A stretch of DNA of 34,849 nucleotides from positions 1 through 34,849 of the forward strand of contig JAOTXX010000043.1 of NCBI GenBank assembly GCA_029862185.1, read 5' to 3'. The notes under the pieces were generated by a model, which ran no database searches, was not told the origin of the DNA, and worked only from the letters and a program-made list of their open reading frames with translations. Source of the DNA: Myxococcales bacterium. GTDB lineage: Bacteria; Myxococcota_A; Polyangia; Polyangiales; Houyiibacteriaceae. A program made the position numbers and the translations under genes. Position 1 is the first letter of the stretch. The number at the start of each line of letters is the position of its first letter. Of the stretch, positions 15,268 through 22,647 are shown one piece after another.

Positions 15268-16311
15268 CTACAGCGTTGAGGCGCTTTCGACCAGCAGCGT
15301 TCTCATCTTGATCACGAGTTGCCCCGTGGTCTGAACGCCGAGCTTTCGCATCGCCTGACGAAGTAGCTCCGAGACCCGCGATCGGCTGACGCCGAGACGG
15401 TAGGCGACCAGCTTGCTGCTCTCCCCGGCGCCCACGTGGGTGGCCACCTGAAGCTCGCGTTCGGTGAGGCCACGCGGGTCGCGAAGGTGGGGTGCGTTGG
15501 GCAAGGCCAGGATGAAGCGCCGGCCGTCGGTATCAAACCAGTCGACGATCGAACATCGGCCCCTGAGCACACCTTCCCAAAGCCGCAGCGCTTCGCACGT
15601 CTCGCCGCTTCGGAGTTGGGCTCGGGCCAGATCTACGCCAATTGCGACCCTTCGAATCTCATCGAGCGCGCGATCGCTCTTCGCCTCGCCTGCCGCCTCG
15701 GCGACCGAGCAGTGCTTCGGGTCGAGCAGCGCCACCGCGTCGAGCGGGATCTGGGTCACCGGCGTGCCTCTCGGAGTCTGACCCAACCTTCGCCGCAAGC
15801 GATGACCCGTCGCGATGTGAACCGAGAGCATGTGCCAGCGCTCGCGTGCTTTTCGGCTTGGCTCAATCTCCGTTGCGCAGGGGATGTGAATCCCTACCCC
15901 GTGCTGGTCCGGTTCCATGGCCCACAGTGAGAGGATGTCCTTACAGCCAAGATGCTTGGTCAGCGCATCGTGCGCTTCTGGGTGGCGACCCCTGGCTTGA
16001 GCCAAGGTTTGGACGCGAGGCTCGCCTGGCACTGGGGCGGCTCTTGCAAAGTCGGGGTCGAGCTCTTGTGCGGCGCGCGCGAACCGCATCGCGAGGTCCG
16101 GCGGCCCGCTCTCCGCGTGGAGCTGAGAAACGAGCGGCTCGCCATCGCTGGAGGTTCCGGCCCAGAGGGTCGCGGCGCAGCCCTGCCCAAGGTCTAAGAT
16201 GCCTGCGCCTGCCCGCAGCAGGTTCGGCAGCCATTCCGCGGGACCGAGCTCGAGATTGTAGGCTGCTTCTACCAGAGCGATAGAGCTGATCGAGGCTCGT
16301 TTCATCGTCAC
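15268..16311 (-). CDS. LuxR-type helix-turn-helix regulator
   Basis: 347 residues (345 from the ATG at 16305). The last ~60 residues form a LuxR/GerE DNA-binding domain (LTERELQVATHVGAGESSKL, then LGVSRSRVSELLRQAMRKLG). The long N-terminal part is of the kind found in myxobacterial stand-alone HTH proteins (ALVEAAYNLELGPAEWLPNL, a possible sensor) and has no recognisable receiver or autoinducer domain. The GTG start at 16311 overlaps the stop of the P450 gene, so translation is probably coupled. It may modulate the same operon or a separate set of genes. The ligand is unknown. Confidence 0.85.
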   Translation of the reverse strand: MTMKRASISSIALVEAAYNLELGPAEWLPNLLRAGAGILDLGQGCAATLWAGTSSDGEPLVSQLHAESGPPDLAMRFARAAQELDPDFARAAPVPGEPRVQTLAQARGRHPEAHDALTKHLGCKDILSLWAMEPDQHGVGIHIPCATEIEPSRKARERWHMLSVHIATGHRLRRRLGQTPRGTPVTQIPLDAVALLDPKHCSVAEAAGEAKSDRALDEIRRVAIGVDLARAQLRSGETCEALRLWEGVLRGRCSIVDWFDTDGRRFILALPNAPHLRDPRGLTERELQVATHVGAGESSKLVAYRLGVSRSRVSELLRQAMRKLGVQTTGQLVIKMRTLLVESASTL

Positions 16312-17708
16312 ACCGCCTCGACGATCAGCTCGACCTTACCGGAGACCGAGCCGAGCGGTTTGAACTCGTGCCGCGCTGGATACGGTCGGGCGAGCTTGAA
16401 ACGCGCCTTGCCGAGCAGGGTGTGCCAGAAGGCTTTGGCTTCGAGGGCCGACAGCTGCGCACCCACGCACGCGTGTGCACCTGCGCCAAAGGGCATGTAC
16501 GCGCCGTGGCTCTTCTTGCCTTCGCTACGTTCGGCACCGAAGCGCTCCGGGTCAAAACGGTCTGGCTCGGTCCAACACGACGGGTCGCGCAGCGCTGCAC
16601 TGAGCACGACGCCGACGACGGTGCCCGCGGGAATGTGATAGCCGCCGAGGGTGACGTCGCGCAAGGCTTGCCGCGGGATGGATGGCGCCACGGGGTAGTA
16701 GCGAAGCGTCTCTTTCCACACCAGGTCGTGGAGCTCGAGCTTCTTGATCTCGTCGTAGCGGATCGGCTCGGTGGTCACATGGCGGGCTTCGGTTCGAAGC
16801 CGCGCCTGCCATTCCGGGTGCGCTGCCAGGAGGTACGCCATGCTCGTGACGCCGGCCGACGTCGTATCGAACGCGGCGCTCATGACCGCCAAGAACATGC
16901 GCACGAGCGCGTCGTCATCGAGCCAATCGACACTGTTGTTCGTTCGGCACAGGCGGCTGAACAGGTCGGGAGAGTCGCTGGCCCGACGCTCGTCTACCTG
17001 CCCACGAAAGTGTTCGAACAGGTGTCGATACGCGCGACGCGCACGGCGCCAGGTTGGGCTGAGCCACTCCCTCTTCGACAGCGCCAGACCCCCAGCCCAG
17101 TAGTCCGACATCGCCCTGTCGAGCCGAGCTCCCTCCACCGGGTCATCGACACCCATGAAGACCTTGGCCGAGACTCGGGCGAAGAGATCGCGGACGTGTG
17201 CTTTGAAGGCTACTTCGCCCTGCTCGAGCCACTGCGCGACGGCCGACTCGAAGAGTGGGACCGCGGCATTGACATAGCTCTCGAGCGCTTCCGCCTTGAA
17301 CGCCGGTTGGAGGAGCTTTCGCACGTCTCGGTGGGGCCCGAAATCGAGCGTGACGGGCGAGTCCATCGGCCCGTCGGTGATTCCGCCGAACTGAACCAAC
17401 CATCCAAGCGCAGTCGACCACGCCTTGTCACCGTTGCGGAGCACTTCGCCCGCGAGCTTCGGGTCCGAGACGAAGACGAACCTGTCGGTGCCAACCTGCC
17501 CACGGTAGATCGGCCCGTGTTCTTTGGCCTGCGTCTGAAGGTGCGCGTGGCCACGCTTCATCCAACCCCGAAGGCTCGCGAGCCCGGTGAGTAACCCGTC
17601 GTTTCCCGGAATGTGCCGAGTGTCGGTCGGTATCTCGTAGGCGCGTTCGGGCCGGCCCACGTCGCCCACCACATGTAGAATCGCTGGGTCCACCGCAGTA
17701 CTGCTCAT
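16308..17708 (-). CDS. Cytochrome P450
   Basis: 466-residue heme monooxygenase. Diagnostic motifs are the I-helix AAFDTTSAG (278-286) with the acid/Thr pair, KETLR (332-336, ExxR), FDPERF (385-390) and the heme loop FGAGAHACVG (407-416) with ligand Cys414. I chose the ATG at 17708, preceded by GGAGGTG at good distance. The in-frame extension to 17873 would translate across the promoter. The N-terminus is not a membrane anchor, so the enzyme should be soluble and need external ferredoxin or reductase, neither of which is encoded nearby. It is the first gene of an operon with the LuxR regulator and the EBP and has its own sigma-54-type promoter. The substrate is unknown. Confidence 0.93.
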   Translation of the reverse strand: MSSTAVDPAILHVVGDVGRPERAYEIPTDTRHIPGNDGLLTGLASLRGWMKRGHAHLQTQAKEHGPIYRGQVGTDRFVFVSDPKLAGEVLRNGDKAWSTALGWLVQFGGITDGPMDSPVTLDFGPHRDVRKLLQPAFKAEALESYVNAAVPLFESAVAQWLEQGEVAFKAHVRDLFARVSAKVFMGVDDPVEGARLDRAMSDYWAGGLALSKREWLSPTWRRARRAYRHLFEHFRGQVDERRASDSPDLFSRLCRTNNSVDWLDDDALVRMFLAVMSAAFDTTSAGVTSMAYLLAAHPEWQARLRTEARHVTTEPIRYDEIKKLELHDLVWKETLRYYPVAPSIPRQALRDVTLGGYHIPAGTVVGVVLSAALRDPSCWTEPDRFDPERFGAERSEGKKSHGAYMPFGAGAHACVGAQLSALEAKAFWHTLLGKARFKLARPYPARHEFKPLGSVSGKVELIVEAV

Positions 17709-17763
17709 CGCCACACCTCCGTCGTTCACGCCTGCCCGTCTCGCGGACTTGGTTGCCGAGCGG

Positions 17764-17779
17764 TGCACGCTGTGTGCCA
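17764..17779 (-). promoter_or_regulatory. Sigma-54-type promoter for the P450-LuxR-EBP operon
   Basis: The minus strand reads TGGCACACAGCGTGCA, one mismatch to TGGCAC-N5-TTGCW, with GG-N10-GC spacing. The predicted start is near 17753, 45 bases before the P450 start codon and 99 bases from the operator centre. Confidence 0.72.
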
Positions 17780-17834
17780 CCGGGAAAAGCGATGAGATTT
17801 CGCGTCGCAGGCTGGGGGGCCGGGTACTCAAAGA

Positions 17835-17869
17835 TGACGGCCGTCGTCGTTCAGCGACGACGCTCGTCA
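17835..17869. promoter_or_regulatory. Paired palindromic operator (enhancer site 3)
   Basis: TGACG-GCCGT-CGTCG (17835-17849) and CGACG-ACGCT-CGTCA (17855-17869) have a 5-bp spacer and centres 20 bp apart. The whole site is also one large imperfect inverted repeat (17834-17870, 16-bp arms, two mismatches). It is equidistant (about 98-99 bp) from the predicted starts of the two outward-facing sigma-54-type promoters. Confidence 0.82.
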
Positions 17870-17923
17870 TCAATTCAGGTGGAGCGATCGACTAGCTACC
17901 CCGGAACTCGTGCGTTTTCGCGT

Positions 17924-17939
17924 TGGCACGTCCGCTGCA
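17924..17939 (+). promoter_or_regulatory. Sigma-54-type promoter for the 17998 lipoprotein gene
   Basis: TGGCACGTCCGCTGCA has one mismatch to the consensus and GG-N10-GC spacing. The predicted start is near 17950, 48 bases before the ATG at 17998. This promoter position argues against a start codon at 17923. Confidence 0.72.
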
Positions 17940-17997
17940 CCAGGCGGTGCGGACACGCGGTCGAGCAATCGGCCCCGCATTGCGAACGGAAAAGCAG

Positions 17998-18738
17998 ATG
18001 GTGTTTCAAGGCTTCAGCAGAGTTCGTACCGCAGCGACGGCGCAGATGCTTCTAACGCTCGGCGCTGGATGTGGCTCCGAGCTCCCGGAGTACTCTGGGC
18101 CTCTGTGTGAGAAGGCCGCAAGCGGTGATTGGTCGCCCGCTGGGATGCGCGCCGAGCTCGATCACGTCGACTACGCAAAGTGGATTGACGATCCCGAGCT
18201 CGAAGCTCAACTGCTCACCTACGGGATGGATGACCAGTGGGAGCATCTGTCTGGAAACGACGTCAACGAGGATGGGATCGTGGTCAGCCCATACGGAAAG
18301 ACCTTGAACGCGTACCAGCTGATCGTCACGACGCCCGACCTAGAGGGATGGGGAGACTACATTCGTCAGCATACCTATCCCGTGCACGGCTCCTGTGGGC
18401 AAATGAAGCCTGGCGTGGTGGCGCACACGTACTCTGGGAGGAGCGGACACCGGACCGATGTCTTCGAGTTGTTCTATGACCGAAACGTCGTCTCCCGGGC
18501 GGGCTTCCTGATTCACGAAGTTGGTCATGCCGCCGGCCTACCGTGCCACGTCGGAGAGCAAGATCGAAGTTGGGACGAAGGCGGTGCGTATCGGCTGCAG
18601 CTCGAGTTTCTCGCCGCCGTCTACTACGCCGAGGGGTTGTCGGAGGCGCATCGAGAGGCGGCCAGAACCGAGTTTACCCGGATCATGCGGAACAAGTTTG
18701 TCGAGGCCAGCGAGCTGACCTTGCAGGATTTCGAGTGA
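17998..18738 (+). CDS. Lipoprotein with a zinc-metallopeptidase motif
   Basis: 246 residues from the ATG at 17998. The N-terminus gives a lipoprotein signal (GFSRVRTAATAQMLLTLGAG then Cys25, Ser-Glu following). The mature part contains FLIHEVGHAAGLPCH, an HExxH zinc-binding motif followed by a glycine and a nearby Cys/His. Downstream is WDEGGAYRLQLEF, whose acidic residue could be a third ligand. The preceding part includes HGSCGQMKPGVVAHTY. The protein may be an outer-membrane-anchored metalloprotease, but the overall family was not recognised and catalysis is unproven. It is divergent from the P450 operon and shares its operator with a matching sigma-54-type promoter. Confidence 0.75.
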   Translation: MVFQGFSRVRTAATAQMLLTLGAGCGSELPEYSGPLCEKAASGDWSPAGMRAELDHVDYAKWIDDPELEAQLLTYGMDDQWEHLSGNDVNEDGIVVSPYGKTLNAYQLIVTTPDLEGWGDYIRQHTYPVHGSCGQMKPGVVAHTYSGRSGHRTDVFELFYDRNVVSRAGFLIHEVGHAAGLPCHVGEQDRSWDEGGAYRLQLEFLAAVYYAEGLSEAHREAARTEFTRIMRNKFVEASELTLQDFE

Positions 18739-18932
18739 CCTCAGCGCAGCGCGCCAAACCCTAACGGCCGGGAGCAACGACGTCGGGTCGTTTGGGCACA
18801 ACGGGGGCGCTTATCGGTCTTGATCATCGGCCGTTGCGTAACATTTCAACTTTCTGCTCAACCTGGGTCAGATCTTTTTTCAGATCTTTGTGCATCTGGG
18901 CTGGCGCATCCATAGAATGTCAGGGGAGTAGG

Positions 18933-20696
18933 ATGAGGGCGTCGTGGAGAGAACTGTCGGGAGCCACCGGCATTGAGCCGATTCCAATGGATTCTCGGGC
19001 TCCCAAAGAGATGGGCCTGACGCAGGTCGGCCGGTATCGACTCTGCTTTGAGCTCGCGTCTGGCGGCATGGCGACCGTGTATCTCGCACGGATGGAGGGG
19101 CCCCACGGCTTCGAAAAGCTCGTCGCTCTCAAGCGTGTCCATCCACATCTGGTCAGCGAGCGTCGCTACGTTGAGATGTTTATGGATGAGGCGCGGATCG
19201 CCTCCGGGATCACCCACCCCAATGTTTGTAGTGTGTTCGACTTCGGTGAGTCCGACGGCGAGTACTACCTGGCGATGGAGTATCTCGTTGGAGAACCCTT
19301 GGCCCGGCTATACCGGCGCGCCGCCGCCAACCCCGAGCAGCGCGAGTCTACGTTGCTCGCGGTGAAAATGGCCCGGATCATCGAAGAAGCGTGCGAGGGC
19401 TTGCACGCGGCACACGAGTCGAGAGAGGCCAACGGACAACTGCTCAACGTCGTGCATCGCGATGTATCCCCGAGAAACCTCTTCATGACGTACAGCGGTG
19501 TCGTCAAGGTCGTCGACTTTGGAATTGCGAGCGCACGGCAGCGTGTGCATCGCACAGCGACCGGGAACCTCAAAGGCACGATGCCCTACATGGCGCCCGA
19601 ACAGGTCACGGGCGGGGAAGTGGATCGGCGGCTCGACATTTGGGGTCTGGGGGTCGTGCTCTGGGAGTTGCTGACGCTCGAGCGGCTGTTCCGTCGTGAA
19701 ACCGAAGTCGAGACCATGTACGCCGTGCTGGTGGGCGATATTCCAGCGCCGTCGGACCGGAGACAGGGCATTCCGCCTGAGCTCGATGCAATCGTCATGA
19801 AAGCGCTCCAACGCGACCCGGAGAAGCGCTGGCAGACCGCGAGAGAGATGGGCCAGGCCTTGAGCGCGTTCGCGTCGGAACAGTCGGCGCGCGTCGGCGC
19901 AGCGGATCTGTCCAACTGGATGGAAGAGCTCTTTCCCGACGGTGAAGTCGAAAAGCGTGAGCTGATGGAGCTTGCTCTGAGCCGGGGGGTTCAAGCGCCG
20001 CCATCCCCACAGGACTTGGACGGGGAGCTCACTGGAGCCCGGACCGTCACCGCAGAGGTCCGGCCGGAGACCGCGTCCAAATCGAGGCTGATCTGGAAGC
20101 GGGTCGGCCTAGCGATTGGGCTTGGAGTGCTACTCGCTTCGATCGCTGCCGTTTGGAGTTTTCAGCAGCATGCACTCGAAGAGCCGCCATCGGCTGAGTC
20201 CCCTCCATCGATGATCGAGCCTGCAGTCGCGCCAAGCGAGGTTGAGCCGGCGGAACCTCCTTCGGAGCTTACCGCCGGGCAGGAGATGGCAGTGAACCCA
20301 GGCTCGGACGAGCCGGCGTCCAAGACACCTGAGCCGGGGTCGATCGACGCCAAGCCCGAGCCGCCCAAAGCCGACCAGCCCGGAGCCGAAGAGCCCAAGT
20401 CCCAGAAGCGAAGAACCGCGGCGAAAAATGTACGCCTACGAGAGAGGCCAATCACGCAGGCCCAGCCGCAACCGGCTGCCGCGGGGCTACCAGGGCAGGT
20501 CAAGATCATCACCAAAGGCCACTCGATCGAGATCTACGAGGGCAGCAAGCTGCTCGGCAAGGCGCCCGCGCTGCTCACGCTACCCGCAGGTCGGCACAAA
20601 TTGAGGCTGAAGTCTACGGAAAGCGGGGAGTCGATGACGCTGCCGGTCAACATCGTCGCCAACGCGACGAAGACCATTTCGCTCGACGTGGATTGA
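18933..20696 (+). CDS. Transmembrane Ser/Thr protein kinase with PEGA-like tail
   Basis: 587 residues from the ATG at 18933, which has an AGGGGAG ribosome-binding site. The longer open frame to 18792 lacks support. The kinase domain starts at GRYRLCFELASGGMATVYLA and has catalytic lysine in VALKRV, VVHRDVSPRNL, VVDFGIAS and MAPEQV. After a linker there is one membrane helix (VGLAIGLGVLLASIAAVW), a long Pro/Glu-rich spacer with repeated PPS/EPP, and a C-terminal PEGA-like beta domain (EIYEGSKLLGKAPALLTLPA). It is the same architecture as the kinase at 12072 but the sequence is clearly different. It converges on the OmpA gene. Substrate unknown. Confidence 0.9.
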   Translation: MRASWRELSGATGIEPIPMDSRAPKEMGLTQVGRYRLCFELASGGMATVYLARMEGPHGFEKLVALKRVHPHLVSERRYVEMFMDEARIASGITHPNVCSVFDFGESDGEYYLAMEYLVGEPLARLYRRAAANPEQRESTLLAVKMARIIEEACEGLHAAHESREANGQLLNVVHRDVSPRNLFMTYSGVVKVVDFGIASARQRVHRTATGNLKGTMPYMAPEQVTGGEVDRRLDIWGLGVVLWELLTLERLFRRETEVETMYAVLVGDIPAPSDRRQGIPPELDAIVMKALQRDPEKRWQTAREMGQALSAFASEQSARVGAADLSNWMEELFPDGEVEKRELMELALSRGVQAPPSPQDLDGELTGARTVTAEVRPETASKSRLIWKRVGLAIGLGVLLASIAAVWSFQQHALEEPPSAESPPSMIEPAVAPSEVEPAEPPSELTAGQEMAVNPGSDEPASKTPEPGSIDAKPEPPKADQPGAEEPKSQKRRTAAKNVRLRERPITQAQPQPAAAGLPGQVKIITKGHSIEIYEGSKLLGKAPALLTLPAGRHKLRLKSTESGESMTLPVNIVANATKTISLDVD

Positions 20697-20767
20697 CCGA
20701 TCCGATCCGAGCTCGCGGCGTCGGGTACGCGGTTGAGCCTTCTTTGGACGGTGGTTGTGCCGAACGT

Positions 20768-22483
20768 TCAGTAGACTTTGTGTCGCGTGGGGTCGTCGAC
20801 CTGTTCGACCTGCCCCGTCGCGCGCGCGAAGATCTTGAACTGCACGCGGCGATTGGCCTCGTGTTCCTGGTCGGTGACGGCGTCAGGGCGTTCCGGCGCA
20901 GTTTCTCCGCGCTCCTTGGCGAGCAGTCGATCTTCGGCGACTCCCCTGCGAACGAGATAGGCCACCACCGCGACCGCGCGCCGGTGTGAGAGCTTGAGAT
21001 TGAACTCTTCGCTTCCACGCGGGTCCGCATGGCCCTCCACCTTGACGAGTAGGATCTCGGGATGGGCTTGCAGAACTGCCGCGATGTTGTCGAGCAAAGC
21101 GAAGGAGCGCTTCTGAATGCGGCTCTTGCCGGTTCCGAAGTAGACCTTCTTGCTGATCCCGAGACGATCGTAGTGGATCTCCACCAGCTGTGGCTTGAGG
21201 CAACCCATGTTCACGCGAAGACCGGCTTCATTCGGACAATTGTCGATGCGGTCGGGCACGCCGTCTTCATCGGTGTCCGGATCCGGACAGCCCTTGGTTA
21301 CAGCAACACCGGGCACGTTGGAACAGCGATCGTCCGCGTCGAGGATTCCATCCCCGTCGTTGTCATAGTCCGGTACGCCGTCTTCATCTTCAAAGCCGTC
21401 CAGGTCCTCCGCTTCGTTCGGAGCGCGGTCATCGGCATCGAGGATGCCGTCTTGATCGTTGTCGGGATCAGGACAGCCATCGTCATCCTCGAAGCCATCA
21501 AAATCCTCGGGCTCCTTGGGGCAGCGGTCGTCTCCGTCCGGCAAGCCGTCCTCGTCGCGGTCTTTGACGCGGGGTGGCCTGACCTTCTCGGGCATCGTGT
21601 AGCCAAGCATGCCGAGGAGGCGGTAGTCCGGCGCCCCGATTCCGCCGTACACGCCAGCGCCACCACCCAAGCCTGCGGTGAAGCCGACCTTGTGGTGATA
21701 CTTAGCGCCGGCAAGCACCTCTAGCGGGGTTTCCTGCCGGCTCCCGAACCCGGTGCTGCCAGAGAATTCAGCGATCAGTGCAAGCCGGTCGTCCAGTAAC
21801 TCCCAGATCGCACCAAGACCAAAGGTGAACGCATCACCGACCTTTGCATCGGGCGGCAGGACGACGTCCTTTCTGAACAGGTAGCCGAGGTTGGTCGAAA
21901 GATGCACTTCGTCAGTGAGATTGAAGGTCGCGAGGAGCTCGATATCTCCACCGAGACGCGGACTGCCCGTCGGTCCGCCACGGTAGTTCTGATCACCGTC
22001 GGCCATCGACGCGGCGTGAACATAGAGCGCGCCCTGCGCGGCGATTTGAACGAGGTCTTTCTCTTCGCCCCAGGCTCGAACCCGCGCACCGATCCGTAGA
22101 TCCCCCAAACCAGCGCCGGTCGGAACGAGCGCCTGCAATGGTCCGAGTGGTAGTCCGCTCGCATCACCTCGAAGCATCAAGTGATAGCGAAGCCCGGCGA
22201 ATACAACCAACCGATCCCAAAGCCCCAAAGACGCGATTAGCTCGCCCGTAAGATGCTGATGAACGACGTTTGAGCCGGCGAAAAGAAGAGGATTGTCAGA
22301 ATAGTCCAGGTACACTTGCGCACCAAAGCGCAGATGGCCCTGGTCCGCCGCCGTGCTGACAGCGAAGCCATCCTGAGTCGTTTCGGAAGCGCGGAACTGG
22401 TTGAGGTCGAACTGTTGAGCGTGCCCATGGCTGCTCGGCCCCAGGACACTGACCAGGCTGACGAGGAGCAGCAGCAACTTCAT
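20768..22483 (-). CDS. OmpA-family outer-membrane protein with thrombospondin type 3 repeats
   Basis: 571 residues from the ATG at 22483, preceded by GGAG. The signal peptide is MKLLLLLVSLVSVLGPSSHG-HAQ. A predicted beta-barrel domain of about 270 residues follows. Next come calcium-binding type 3 repeats rich in Asp (DRDEDGLPDGDDRCPKEPED, DNDQDGILDADDRAPNE, DNDGDGILDADDRCSN, DTDEDGVPDRIDNCPNE). The last domain is OmpA-like and peptidoglycan-binding (VYFGTGKSRIQKRSFALLDN, VEGHADPRGSEEFNLKLSHRR). The protein should link the outer membrane to the cell wall. It is divergent from the LRR surface protein across an AT-rich 160-bp gap. Confidence 0.92.
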   Translation of the reverse strand: MKLLLLLVSLVSVLGPSSHGHAQQFDLNQFRASETTQDGFAVSTAADQGHLRFGAQVYLDYSDNPLLFAGSNVVHQHLTGELIASLGLWDRLVVFAGLRYHLMLRGDASGLPLGPLQALVPTGAGLGDLRIGARVRAWGEEKDLVQIAAQGALYVHAASMADGDQNYRGGPTGSPRLGGDIELLATFNLTDEVHLSTNLGYLFRKDVVLPPDAKVGDAFTFGLGAIWELLDDRLALIAEFSGSTGFGSRQETPLEVLAGAKYHHKVGFTAGLGGGAGVYGGIGAPDYRLLGMLGYTMPEKVRPPRVKDRDEDGLPDGDDRCPKEPEDFDGFEDDDGCPDPDNDQDGILDADDRAPNEAEDLDGFEDEDGVPDYDNDGDGILDADDRCSNVPGVAVTKGCPDPDTDEDGVPDRIDNCPNEAGLRVNMGCLKPQLVEIHYDRLGISKKVYFGTGKSRIQKRSFALLDNIAAVLQAHPEILLVKVEGHADPRGSEEFNLKLSHRRAVAVVAYLVRRGVAEDRLLAKERGETAPERPDAVTDQEHEANRRVQFKIFARATGQVEQVDDPTRHKVY

Positions 22484-22647
22484 GCAGCTCCGCCCGACTC
22501 GGCGGGCCGAGTGCCCAGCCTGTGGCAATGCGGAAATCGAGCCCCAACAAAAAAGCATGTCTAGGTTACAGTATTGTAAAATTACCGTAGTGACGCATCT
22601 AATATCCGTGTAACATAAGAATGCACATATAACGGATTTTTGTACTG

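Noticed and set aside
17709-17873. P450 start at 17873.
   Set aside because: The extra 55 codons would cross the sigma-54-type promoter and operator. The ATG at 17708 has a strong ribosome-binding site and family-like length.
18880-18925. Direct repeat CAGATCTTT around 18870-18890 as an operator.
   Set aside because: Too short and isolated. It matches no other site in the window.
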